Program-made: the position numbers and the translations under genes
Shown here: piece by piece, positions 42,240-55,000 of the stretch
Numbering within the stretch: position 1 is the first letter of the stretch
How the letters are laid out: every line of letters begins with the position of its first letter
The notes under the pieces: model-generated
Told to the model about the DNA's origin: nothing
What the model saw: only the letters and a program-made list of their open reading frames with translations
The model's database searches: none
Assembly (NCBI RefSeq): GCF_023078275.1
Contig: NC_062979.1
Location: forward strand, 10,236,502-10,300,501
Length of the DNA stretch: 64,000 nucleotides
DNA from: Leguminivora glycinivorella
Taxonomy: Eukaryota; Arthropoda; Insecta; Lepidoptera; Tortricidae
Direction of reading: 5' to 3'

Positions 42240-42330
42240 TCCTTTATGGTGCGGACTCTGTCCGTCTGTGACACAAATGGAATTATCTCCAGAACTACCT
42301 ATTCATTTTATTAAGCAAGTATAAGGCTAA
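42240..42330 (-). repeat. Family B-like fragment
   Basis: cctttatggtgcggactctg followed by tccgtctgtg resembles the microsatellite-proximal end of family B. The match fades quickly. Confidence 0.45.
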
Positions 42331-42610
42331 CCCTGTGGTAAATTAATAGTGTGATTAGTGTGAGAGGGGGCAACGTTTTAAAGTGCAGGCACGTCTAGTG
42401 CGGTATCAAAAAACCTTTTTATTCTTGAAAATATTTTATTGCGTTTGATAGTTCTAAAAATATAAGGTTTAATTGACAATTCGATATAATTTACTACACA
42501 TTGTGCTACCTACTTAACTTATTTAACGTAGTGATAATATTAACAATAATAAAATACGCTCCATCACTTAGTTGTTATCCAAAATATTATGTATTTGTCT
42601 GATGTATTCT

Positions 42611-42733
42611 GCACGGGAAGCATGGTCGCGCGATAGACGATAAAATATCAGGCCGTCCCTATCGCACTTAAAAATAGTGCGATAGGGACGGCCTGCTATT
42701 TTATCGTCTATCGCGCGACCATGCTTCCCGTGC
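42611..42733. repeat. Near-perfect 123-bp palindrome
   Basis: Arms of about 57 bp begin gcacgggaagcatggtcgcg, contain gatagacgataaaat and ggccgtccctatcgcac, and are joined by a loop of about 9 bases (ttaaaaata). Essentially perfect pairing indicates a recent foldback insertion. Confidence 0.9.
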
Positions 42734-44049
42734 TGCATAACTATGTTTAAATATAACCTTGCATTGTTTTGGTAGTTAGCCTATTTCATGTATTTAATTT
42801 AAAAAAAAAACGTATACAAAATATCCGTAAAATTATAACCATTGTTTACAAACTTAATAAACATTAAACAACAGTAACAACTACAATAAATTTTATAAAC
42901 GATGTAGAATGTAGGGTGAGTCAAACATGATAAATAGCATGACAGGGGCCATATTCAGAAACTAACATAGAATTATATACAATTCAATAAAAAATATTTC
43001 TGCACCACACATTTATGCGGCTTATTTTAAGAGCGAACATACAAATGTATCTTCCGTATTATTTCAATACATCAATTGCATGTTCGAGAACATGTCCCAG
43101 TTTTGCTAGAGAACGATAACCTTTGTATACCGTTATATCATCTACGATGAGAAATTACATATACCTACATTCGACAAATAATTGTTGGCGCAGGACACTT
43201 TAGCACACAGCATTATTCTTAATTAATTAAGTAAAAATATATGTTTATCAGATATCATGACATTCATGACTCATGAGGTAGGAACCTAATTCTATTTTCA
43301 CTAATATTCCAAAACATAATCTTTATAGGCGTATATGATTAACTTAATTATTGTAGTTTGGTGTTATGGACTGGAACAATGGATGATTGCAGTATTGTGA
43401 TTACAGCAATATAGGAACTTATAATTCACATTACTAACACATAGTAACTGGTGCCTACATATGGCATTTGATTATGATTAATGCTTTGTATCCATACGAC
43501 AGATGAAATACCTACAAATTTTATTAGATAGGTTTCACATGCCGTAATCGCGGTAAAATTCAATGGTTTTTGCGATAGCTAAATTGCATTCAAGGCTTTT
43601 ACTAATTTACTATTTATTTTAAATTGATAAATTCGCATTTGCGAAATGCGTCTTGTATTATTTTATTTGTCCTATGACATACATATACATGGCATTGCAT
43701 TATAAAATTAGAACTTAATTTTAAATTGGTAAATTCACATTTGCGAAATGCGTCTAGTTTGATTTTTATTTAGACGGACTATAAGAGCAATATACATACA
43801 TTGGCGAACGGAGTAAATATAAAAAAAAACGTTTAAGGATACCAAGTATTTTTTTTAACATAATTAATATGTTAACTAACTCGCTACATCACTTGTAATT
43901 GTAATATACGTATATGTAGCTATTCTGATGGCATATAACATTATATCTATTTTCGTTAACGGGCCATTAAATATGTACCTATTCAACATATCTGAATAAA
44001 AAGTGTGCTGCATGAGCTTCCATGTAATAATAACCACAAATTTAAATTT
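42734..44049. other. A+T-rich intergenic DNA
   Basis: A short motif aaattgataaattcgcatttgcgaaatgcgtct-like appears twice (about 43622 and 43723). No gene is recognised. Confidence 0.4.
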
Positions 44050-44275
44050 TTGAAAAACCCCCAACATAGTGACATATTTTCACAACATATTTTCATGAAA
44101 CATGGCTAAGAACACTCCCGACTAACTCAGCTTTCAAACAAAAAAAAAACTAAATCTAAATCGGTTCATCCGTTCGGGAGCTGCGATGCCACAGACAGAC
44201 ACACACACACAGACAAACAGACACGTCAAACTTGTAACATCCCGTCGTTTTTGCGTCGGAGGTTAATCATTGGGG
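44050..44275 (+). repeat. Interspersed repeat ending in cgtcgtttttgcgtcgg
   Basis: Contains acatggctaagaacactccc, gttcatccgttcgggagctg, an (ac/ag) microsatellite and acatcccgtcgtttttgcgt. Both the aaaacccccaac start and the gtcggaggttaa end resemble a common lepidopteran repeat. Confidence 0.6.
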
Positions 44276-45103
44276 ATATTATTTGTGGTCCCTACCAGAG
44301 ATGCTAAATAAACGTTGCTTTATTTTTGCATACCATATATTATAATATTTAGGTATCATTAGGTAATACTACATTCAAGCAGTGTCTATATTTTATGTAT
44401 TGGACCTGTAAGTTTTGTTTAAATCATACTTGCAATTTTTGTACAAAAACTTTTTATTCTGGATAGTATAGCTATCAAATTATAATTATTACCAAAGGCA
44501 TCGGCTGAATTTATCGAGATAGATAAAAAAACAGACTGTTATATTTCCCCCCAATGTGTTATTCCTCCGTACTGTACTGTACGTAGCGCGTAGTTGACTT
44601 CCTAAGTCCCTGTTCCTACACAAATATAATTTAAAATATTTAATTATATACGAATCTATTTCAAAAGGTTTACTAAAATATTGTACCTATCTAAAATATT
44701 GTAAAATCAAATAATTTAGATTGTTTCTTAGTTACCAGACCCTTAAAATAATTTGATTGTACACCACATTTTCATAAAAATAATATTGTACGATTTGTAC
44801 GTATTGTACACGTACCGAACTATACGAGTCGAAAAGACTATATTTAACACTATTTTATTACTACTTTTTTCTCTGGCAATGCATAAAGAAAAAACCTAAA
44901 TTAAAAGGTAATTTTGTGTTTGAATCAACATCTCATAAATAAATATATACATATACATATAACTATATTTGTGCAACATTAGACTGCAGTTACATCTATC
45001 ACTATCGAACAGTTCTACGAGTGATATGAGAAATTCTCTCGTTAGTACCTATCAAGACGCTCAAACATCTGTAAGCTGAAAGCAGACGTACCTATGGGCA
45101 TTT
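44276..45103. other. A+T-rich intergenic DNA, nothing recognised
   Basis: No gene or repeat boundary supported. Confidence 0.4.
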
Positions 45104-45362
45104 TCAGAATTTGGGCCCCCAATTAACGTAAGTTGTTAACAAAAATTAACTCACTGTCCGTTTTGTGACGATAATTAAGCATGAAATTTCTATAAAAATA
45201 TTGTTTTTGTGTTAATTACATAAACTTTAGGCGATAATCTACATTCAGAATGTGAAAAAAGTACATTTTTAGACAGATTTTATGCTTAATTGTCGTCACA
45301 AAACTGACAGCTAGTTAATGTTTGTTAACAACTTACGGCAATTGGGGGTCCCAAATTCTAAA
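45104..45362. repeat. Foldback MITE abutting family B copy 3
   Basis: tcagaatttgggcccccaat with aacttacg-type inner sequence pairs with acggcaattgggggtcccaa and attct. Inner arms attaagcat/atgcttaat also pair. The interior is A+T-rich. Confidence 0.75.
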
Positions 45363-45916
45363 ACCGGCCAAGGGCGTGTCGGGCCACGCTCAGTGTAGGG
45401 TTCCGTAGTTTCCGTATTTTTCTCAAAAACTACTGAACCTATCAAGTTCAAAACAATTTTCCTAGAAAGTCTTTATAAAGTTCTACTTTTATGATTTTTT
45501 TCATATTTTTTAAACATATGGTTCAAAAGTTAGAGGGGGGGGGACGCACTTTTTTTTCCTTTAGGAGTGATTATTTCCGAAAATATTAATATTATCAAAA
45601 AACGATCTTAGTAAACCCTTATTCATTTTTAAATACCTATCCAACAATATATCACACGTTGGGGTTAGAATGAAAAACAATATCAGCCCCCACTTTACAT
45701 GTAGGGGGGGTACCCTAATAAAACATTTTTTTCCATTTTTTATTTTTGCACTTTGTTGGCGTGATTGATATACATATTGGTACCAAATTTCAGCTTTCTA
45801 GTGCTAACGGTTATTGATATTATCCGCGGACGGACGGACGGACGGACGGACGGACGGACGGACAGACAGACATGGCGAAACTATAAGGGTTCCTAGTTGA
45901 CTACGGAACCCTAAAA
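45363..45916 (+). repeat. Family B repeat, copy 3 (variant)
   Basis: Starts aaaccggccaagggcgtgtc with a gggccacgctcagtgtag variant and ends ctacggaaccctaaaaa. A (ggac)n microsatellite lies at 45828-45866. It matches the copy at 53693 better than those at 4926 and 37805. Confidence 0.8.
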
Positions 45917-46987
45917 AGGCTCCTATGCGTCATACTAGCAAACCATTTCTTATACATAATAATGTGTGGTTCGATGTTAATAGATTTGATTCCAATCCAC
46001 TTACTCTGTCACTACGTAGGTAAATTTGTAATAATTGATTATGATTCAATATCACAGACTAAACTTCTGCTCGGTTTATGATTAAAACTTTATAATTAGT
46101 ATCCTAAAAATGTAGCTCAGAAATATTTAAGTTGTTATTCTCACCGAGTGAAAAAAAATACGTTCATTGTTACAATTTCGAGTTAAACTAGACGGTTCAA
46201 TCATCCTATTCTAATATTAGCATGGAGGCATCCTGTTGCTATGGTCAGTTTCTGTATTATGTCGCCGTACAGTCACGGTCATTGTCGTTGTTGTGATTGT
46301 GGCCGGCTTTATGTCATTGGAATAAGATCAAGCTCTGTATTTGGACCGGACGGAGATTTCCGAAATTGTCTTATTATTCGATGTCTTACTAAAACTGGAT
46401 AATGGGATGTATTTTTTTGTAACAATTTGCCAAGACGAGACCATAAGGCTCTCCTGTTAAAAATTATCAGAACTCATGTAGAGCCAAGCTTCAACTCCAC
46501 AAGCCGTAACTTCAAAAACTCTACACCTTCTAAGGAATTTCATTTCGTGTGTCCTCGTCTAGAAATCACATTTATCAACCGGTTCTCATGAAAGTTGGTG
46601 AGCCGATTTGATAATTAATAATTATCGATAATGTTTAAAATGGGATCCATAGGGGCTTGCAAGGTCTACAGTTCACAGGATATCTATTAACAGATGAATT
46701 CATATTGTATTACTCGAAAATTATCTTAAAAAGTAGTTGAACAAGTTGCCAGTAGAGCCGGTATCATAATTATATTTATTTAATATTACGTTGAAATAAT
46801 AGGTATTAGGTAAATAAAGAAAAATAAATGTAAATAAATAAATCTAAAAGGATTTTTTTACACAGATTAACTGAGTCCCACGGTAAGCTCAAGAAGGTTT
46901 GTGTTGTGGGTACTCAACAACGATATACTTACCGATGTAGGGAACAAATCAAATTATTTTATGAAATATTTTTTGATTTGTTTTTTT
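45917..46987. other. Intergenic DNA, nothing recognised
   Basis: 46200-46350 is slightly G+C-richer but has no splice-bounded frame that I recognise. Confidence 0.35.
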
Positions 46988-47150
46988 AAGTAGTAACACT
47001 ACTATATATAAATTATAAACTGAAATAGATACCATACACTAAAGAAAAAGCGATCAAGCCCACTGGTGGCACTGGTGGATTCCGGCTTCGCCACCAGTGG
47101 GCTTGATCGCTTTTTCTTTAGTGTATGGTATCTATTTCAGTTTATAACGA
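46988..47150. repeat. Long palindrome of a tRNA-like repeat end
   Basis: Arms of about 60 bp (ataaactgaaatagatacca ... gcgatcaagcccactggtgg) are exact inverses around a short G+C-rich loop near 47072-47082. One arm matches 2250-2310, so this is two copies of the same repeat terminus head to head. Confidence 0.85.
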
Positions 47151-47690
47151 TATACTTACTTATACAAATACTTAAATACATAGAAAACACCCATGACTCA
47201 GAAACAAATATTTGTGCTTTTTACACAAATAAATCTTACCGGGTGGTAACTCACATTAAAACAGGAAAATCAAATAAGAACGGACATAAGCCCGAAATGA
47301 GGAAACTTTTATCATTTGGATTTATAACTGTCTTAGTTAGTGTTACCTACCTATTGTATCCCATTATTTTTGTGCCGACATTACGACTAGTTACCTAATC
47401 AAATGTAAATAATTCTTCGAGTGAGGGATTTGAAACTTCATAGAAATACATTGTGCCAAGCGAACAACTAAATTATCACGCGTTGTCGGATTTACTTGTA
47501 TTTTTTTTGGATAATGTAAACCTATGCGAAAGAAGTCAGGAGCAACAACTAGTTACAACATAATTTTAGTCCTTACAAAACATTGACTTTAGAGATTCTA
47601 TAAAAATAAATCTTTGTTAATATCATAAAATATACTTTTCAATTTCAACGTCGAAAAACAACTTCATCGCAACTTTTTAAATATATTTAC
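47151..47690. other. A+T-rich intergenic DNA
   Basis: The 110-codon open frame that crosses the palindrome into here has no recognisable domain and is not called. Confidence 0.4.
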
Positions 47691-47824
47691 AGTCAACCAA
47701 TTGGAATCCTAGGCCACTCTACAACCATGTCAAAAGGACAAGCAATAAGAAATTTCTTACAATCTAATTTATAACGTTACTATGACATAGTTCTACAGTG
47801 GCCTAGGGTTCCAATTGGTTGACT
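47691..47824. repeat. MITE with cagtcaaccaattggaa ends
   Basis: Inverted ends cagtcaaccaattggaa and ttccaattggttgacta, and inner arms cctaggccac/gtggccta. TA at both borders would fit a Tc1/mariner-type MITE. Confidence 0.75.
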
Positions 47825-48113
47825 ATACTTTAAACCGTACCATTTTAAAATACATACTTATATCACCTATTTTTGTTATACTATTATGTCATTTAACTGT
47901 CATAAATAATTTCAATGTACTTAAATTTTTTAAATAACTATATGTTATTGTCAACTTTAACTTATTTCTATAGTTCTATCTTATTCCTAATTACATAAAC
48001 TATGACAAAATAATATAACTAATCGGTCTAGGAACGTTTAAATGGTAAATGTTTTACAATAAAAGTAAAATATAAAATGCATAAAAAAGTACTGTCGACC
48101 TCATAAATATTAA

Positions 48114-48119
48114 TTTATT
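48114..48119 (-). terminator. Candidate polyadenylation signal of the monocarboxylate transporter gene
   Basis: An AATAAA on the minus strand about 900 bp after the stop codon. It is one possible 3' end. The intervening 48120-49020 would be 3'UTR, with a G+C-rich patch at 48680-48735 that may be repeat debris. Confidence 0.3.
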
Positions 48120-49020
48120 GCACAAATGCACATCAACCCACGAACAAAATAAAAAAAAGTGAGGTTAATATAACTTATGAGCTCGACTGTATTATCAATA
48201 AACAAAGTCTTATTATACAATAAAATAGGAGTTTAAAGAATAGTTTAAAATGCTAACATACAAAGTGGAAAATATTGAAGTACGTGAGGTGTTAGCTAAA
48301 TCTGCCTCGGCATAGCGTATGTGCAAAACCACATTTGAACTAATACATAGTAATAAAAATAGAGGGGATCGGTTTCAGGGCATATCTGGGCATATGTATT
48401 CGGTATCATGTTCTCTGATTAAAAAAAACTAGAAGAAAAAATTACACGCAAAAAAGTTTTTCGGTAGGTCTGATATTCTTTCATTTATAGGACAGGTCAT
48501 CTTAGCCAACACCCGACTAACCCCCCTAACAAAAGCCATAAAGATTCGGGGCAAAAAAAATTGTTTCTCATATCTTTTTTCTGTTTATATCACGACATAT
48601 CCTTCAACGGATCCCCACTATTTTTGTTGTAACCTGTATACATATACAAACATAGTTGTATGGTAAGCGAGGCAGAAATATGCTGCCTCCGGCCGCGATG
48701 TTGCGGCATGCCGGCGCCCGCGCCGGTTTCATACGGACATAAGTACTTAAGTTCAATGAACAACGTTTTTTTATATTTTTAACAAACGGCTGAACCATTA
48801 CGGCCCGCATTTTTAAAACCTATCTACGATTGTTACTTTCACATTTTTATCACTGAAATAATTTACAACTACTGGCACAAAACTTGAGTTTGTACAAATA
48901 CGGTATTGTATACCGATTTATATAAATATAACTTACATCTATGTACCTGACATTCGCGTTTACTGAAATGTTTTCGGCAGTTGCGTTGTTAAAGGCTCTT
49001 CAGAGCCAAAATTTGTCTGG

Positions 49021-49094
49021 TTATAACGAAGTATTGATCGATCGATCATGGATACTATCACCGTTTTGAAGAGGGCCAGATCCGGAAAGCTTTT
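49021..49094 (-). CDS. Monocarboxylate transporter, terminal exon 3
   Basis: 74 nt after a polypyrimidine tract and cag. Completes a Glu codon, then reads KLSGSGPLQNGDSIHDRSIN, TSL and TAA. Hydrophilic C-terminal tail only. Confidence 0.85.
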
Positions 49095-52000
49095 CTGAAA
49101 AAAAAAAGAAATTGGTTTAGACGATTTGACTTATAAAAAAGTTTCATATTTTTTGGAACACCTGTTCAAAGTACTTACCAATGTCATTTGAAGATAATTT
49201 TCCATTAATGCTACCGCCCTTATCTAGATTCTGGCGTCTTTGATTTCCTGGCTTGCGATAAAGACGTATGGTAAACATGAGAGTGGCGCCAACCAGTGGA
49301 GAAATGCCGGCGAGAACAAACGGCAAGGTATAGGAATCATATAAACCGTGCAGATAGGCTGCGAACGGCGGCCCGATGGACAAAGGAACCGCGGCTAGAC
49401 CCAGCATGCAGCCTATAGCCTGCGCCGCGTGGGCACCGCCAACTAACTCAAACGCTATAGGCCCAATTAGGGCAATAAATGCGCCATCGAACACGCCCAT
49501 TCCTAGTGAAATAACAATTATAAATGCAAACGAATTCACAAATGGCAAAATAATAGTGAGAATTCCTATTACATAAAAGGATATCTGCTGTAACAGAATT
49601 CGATCGATACCAGGCTTATCCGCGAGGAATCCGAAAACTAGTCTTCCTACCCCAGAAGTGGCCGCTATGCATTGTATGGGTACATTATTGTATACTTTAT
49701 CGAAAGTTTCAACAAATTTGCCTATATGCACGTAAGGTACGAAATATCCGAACAGTGCCACAGGCATCGACAGCGCCCACAATCTATACTTCTTATTTCT
49801 CCAAATTTCAACACTCACTATAGTTTTAATTAGTGAAGTACAGTTATCTTCCTTTAATGGTTTTTCTATAACCAATAAAGGGATTGGTTTAAATAATAGA
49901 CCACAAAGCGCTATTCCAAATGTAAATATAGCTAGAACTCTGAACATCCAGTCGAGCCCGTAGACTTCGATAAGATGTTTCATAAGAGGAGGCATCATGA
50001 CCGTGAATATGGAACTGCCTATGGTAACAAAGCCATTGACGCGGCCGAGATATCTTTTGAAGTAGTGGCCGAGAATGGCGAGGGAGGGCGTGTAGGCAAG
50101 AGAGGCGCCCAGTCCGTATAAGACACCGTAGGTGAAGCATAGAATATCGACGTGGTTGGTGAAGAAAGAGGACAGAAGCAGGCCAGAGGTGGCGATGGTG
50201 CCGCCGAGCACGGCGGTGCGGCGCAGCCCCATCAGCGCGGTCAGCACGCCCGACAGCGGCGATAGTAGGAACGTCGTTCCCATCGCCAGGCTGCCCACCA
50301 GAGCTGAAACAAAAAATTCTTAATTAAAAACTGAAGCGTTTTCATAAGATGCATACATTCTAGCTTCAAGAAGCTTCTCATTTTCAAGTATACATACGTC
50401 TCACGCCTGTATTCCCTAAAGGGGTAGTCAATTTCAGTGCCCCTTTTGGGGTTGAAACAAAACAAAAAATGTGATATTGCAGTGACAAGTTCCTAGCCTA
50501 TCGCCCACAGCCACACCACAATTAAACCAACAGTTGATTTCTACAACACCCATGGGCCTCCCCAAAACGGGTGGTTAAATTCTTACCCAGCCACCACACG
50601 GGTTACTAAAGAACAATATGATGCAACCTATTCCTTCTATCAGTTTCTATAGTCTGTACTAACATTATATACAATAACGATTGGGCGAAGTTTGTCGCGT
50701 GAGATGGAAATAAAAACAAACCGTTTCTCTTAATAATAACAAAACATCATTGATACGGTATCATATTTTACATATTATCTGAAGTTTATTACTTAATAAA
50801 AAACAATAATATTTCAGCGAACTCCATTTGATCTTCTGCGTATTTATTATGTTATCATGACATATTGCTGTCAGATAAAAAATACACATTTCATCAAAGA
50901 AATAAAAACATATCATGATGATGGAATTGGGTCAATACATGAATAGGAACATGGTCAGCATAAATAAAACCAAGATAAATTTTGATATAATTACATATTT
51001 TCCATATGAAACTATCCCAGACACAGAAGAATACCTAAGTATCAAATTTGTCGCCTATGCAATGCACTCAGTTAAGTTGCCAAGTGCCACACAATGTCTC
51101 GTAATCTAATCGGGTCACCAGACAGGAGGTACCTATCTACCTATCTACCTAAAACCATCAAGATATATGTATGTTTTCTACGTCTGTCAATTGAGTGTGA
51201 GGACTTGTGCCCGAAGATAGGTAATGAGAATGAGGCTAAACTGGTGTTTGCGGAACGGAGACAGTCTGGTAAATTCAGATAGACTAGGTTCCTACACATT
51301 GTGTGCAAATCTATTTTTATTTACTGTAATATTTTTCCCCTCACTAGCTCGGTAACACGTGTTTTGTCCTTTAATACCAGCGGGTAAAAACGCATTTTAT
51401 CCACTAGTGGATAAAGTAATTTGACCTTGAATATAGTCATTTTTTCTGCTTTAAAATTGATAAAAGTGAAGTGAATCTAGTGATGACGATGATTTACCAC
51501 CTGTGGAACTACTGGAAGCAGTGATAAACGCGTTTTTTGCGTTGTACTTTCCTCGCTATAGTGAGGGGAAAAGTTTTGTGTTACACTCGGGTGCAAATAT
51601 ATTTTACTTCTCGTGTGTTAAAATACAACTTTGCCCCCTTGTATAACAAATAACTATTAAGTAGGTATACAGATTTAAAAAAATAATATTTTCTTGTGTA
51701 CCGTTACTTTAAGTAAACTTCGCTACTTAATCATTCTTAACTACACGGGTAATTTAGATAAAATAGCAAAAAAGCGAGGCACGATAACGGTACAGTATTT
51801 AAAAGCAGTTTGTGTAGAAAAACTGCTCGTATTTATTATGCGATGAGAAGTTATTTTTTTCGGCGGATTATATTATTTATTGGGTGAAGATGAAGACGCG
51901 AACGTAGACATAACTATAAAAAACAAGGTCTCGAGTTAAATCTAGGGGGAAAAATGTGGACTTATAGTTTTCAGATCTAATATATGGTTTTGGCGAGTGT

Positions 52001-55000
52001 CAAACATTCCTTGCTATTGTTTTCTGAAAGTGACTCTTTGCTAGTTTTTTAAGAGGGCATTCAACGAAAACGTCGTAATAATGTAAAATTGATAGTTTTA
52101 GTCGGCAAAATGCTACACTTTCCGTCATCTAAAAGACTTATTAAGTTCAGGATTCGATTATATTTCTTAACTTACATGTTGTGAGACTGGATTTTTTAAA
52201 ACTAACTCACTTAATTAATTATGATTTTTTTTCTGGTGCATGTTTAGGAAAACCCGCGAAAAGTGCTGACTTAGTCCGTCTAATTTGTAAAATTTGGATA
52301 GTTTTGAATGCTTCAAGTGGTAAATTTGTATTACTTATGTATATCCTGTACTACAATCTTCTGAGACTACTTCTTTGTTATAAGGCTTTAGAATAGAGTA
52401 AATGAGGATATGATGAATCCAATTTGTTTCAGAAATCACCTCAGAATAAGTGTCAATTTCTTCGAAAACTTACGTGTTTTTGAAGTAGTTTTAATATAAA
52501 AATAATCTGCAACGCTTACTCAAACAGATTTTATGCAAAAGTTTTCTATTAATTGCAATTTAATATTTTTGACGATTTTTTAAAAATGCCTCCTTATTAC
52601 CGGTTACGCGCGCTTGCGATGTCAGTACCGCGGCAGAGCTTGTAGAGGCAGGACGTATGTTAGTCCGCTCCGCACGCGGCTCGACGATCGCGAAGTTATT
52701 TTGTCATTGTGTGCGGCACCCGCCGTGTCCAAAACCGCACTTGTGTGCGTGTTTGGCTGTACTGTTGCATGTATACTGCGACCGAAAACTTTGATCCTTG
52801 GGTTGACGACTTTGGTAACTAACTAATTAACTTGACTAATATTTTTAGTAAGTATTATTTATTATTGATTATCATTTTAGGTTACTGACTCGTCTCAACA
52901 AAATCTTTGACAATAGATGGTACTCAGGATCTGATGATGAAGTCAGATGGTAGTCATGAGTTCTCATCAACCAGGTCTTGAAACCATTTCGTGTTTGGGC
53001 TCGTTTGATTCACCTCAACAAGATCTTTGACAAGAGGTGATGGTACCCAGGATCTGATGATGAAGCCGGAAGGTAGTCATGAGTTCTCATCAACCAGGTC
53101 TTGAAACCATTTCGTGTTTGGGCTCGTTTGGTTCGTCTCAACAAGATCTTTGACAAGAGATGGTACCCAGGATCTGATGATGAAGCTGGAAGGTAGTCAA
53201 GAGAATTCATCAACCAGGTCTTGAAACCATTCCGTGTTTGGGCTCGTTTGGTTCGTCTCAACAAGATCTTTGACAAGAGGTGATGGTACCCAGGATCTGA
53301 TGATGAAGCCGGAAGGTAGTCATGAGTTCTCATCAACCAGGTCTTGAAACCATTTCGTGTTTGGGCTCGTTTGGTTCGTCTCAACAAGATCTTTGACAAG
53401 AGATGGTACCCAGGATCTGATGATGAAGCTGGAAGGTAGTCAAGAGTATTCAACAACCAGGTCTTGAAACTCTTCTGTGGTTGGGCTCGTTTGATTCGTC
53501 TCAACAAGATCTTTGACAAGAGATGGTAATCACTCTTTTATACTCTGGCGCATCCACTGTCTCAGTGTGTCAACAGTCAACTAAAGCAGGTAGGCGTAGC
53601 GTAGAGTTGTATTTCCTTACAAAAAACTAATACCTATATGTGGACCTTCCTGTGCTCCATGCAATTAAAACAACATAATATTTAAAAACCGGCCGAGAGC
53701 GTGTCAGGTCACGCTCAGTGCCTACACTGAGCGTGGCCCGACACGCTCTCGGCCGGTTTTTAAAGCCGCGTTGGTAAATAGCCGCTCGGCTCTTCCGTAG
53801 TTTTCCATATTTTTCAAAAACTACAGAACCTATCAAGTTCAAAACAGTTTTCCTAGAAAGTTTATAAAGTTCTACTTTTGTGATTTTTAAATATTTTTTA
53901 AATATATGGTTAAAAAGTTAGAGGGGGGACACACTTTTTTTTTCCTTTAGGAGCGATTATTCCCGAAAATATTAATATTATCAAAAAACGATTTCAGTAA
54001 TTCATTTTTAAATACCTATCCAACAATAAATCATACGTTAGGGTTGAAATGAAAAAAAAAATCACTCCCTACTTTACGTGTAGGGGGTACCCTAATAAAA
54101 CATTTTTTCCACTTTTTATTTTTGCACTTTGTCGGCGTGACTGATATACATATTGGTACCAAATTTCAGCTCTCTAGTTCTAACGGTCACTGAGATTATC
54201 CGCGGACGGACGGACGGACGGAGGGACAGACAGACAGACATGGCGAAACTATAAGGGTTCCTAGTTGACTACGAAACCCTAAAAACACATTTTAAATATA
54301 AAAAAAAACTACTTAAAATTAAAGAAAACCGATCTTAGTTCCATTATATATATGTACCTAGAAAACATCATCATCTTCCTTGCGTTATCCCGGCACTTGC
54401 CACGGCTCATGGGAGCCTGCGGTCCACTTTGACAACTAATCCCAAGATTTGGCGTAGGCACTAGTTTTTACGAAAGCGACTGCCATCTGACCTTTCAACC
54501 CAAAGGGTAAACTAGACCTTATTGGAATAAGTCCGGTTTCCTCACGATGTTTTCCTTCACCGAAAAGAACCTAGAAAACATATCATATACAAAATGAAAT
54601 AAAACTAAGAAAACGGATTATATTCATTATACGCGATATAATCTGATTCCATAAATTTATTTCATGAGTAACTATCGCGGTGACAGAAGACAATATTATA
54701 TACACAATTTATTATATTATAAAAGTTTTTTAATTTATTTCTTCCAAGGCTACACACGTTTTAATAAAAAAACTGTGATAAGTTTAATAATTAAACTAAA
54801 AGGTCAAGTATTTATGCACGAAATCATGTATGCAAATATGTAATATATATATGGTGGTGTTTTTACGCAAGTATCAATAATGGTTAGTCCGCAACGCTAC
54901 TGACGGCGTGGCGGTACCGACCATGAATGCTATCCCTTTCGCTCTAGCCGCACGTAAGGTTGGTTCGAAGAGGATCGCACGCTATGTCTGTACCGCAGGC

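Noticed and set aside
47066..47398. 110-codon frame as a small membrane protein
   Set aside because: It starts inside a palindromic repeat and shows no domain or splice support.
53010..53519. 169-codon repetitive minus-strand frame (LPASSSDPGYH repeats)
   Set aside because: It lies wholly inside the 117-123-bp minisatellite and has no start context, flanking exon or known domain.
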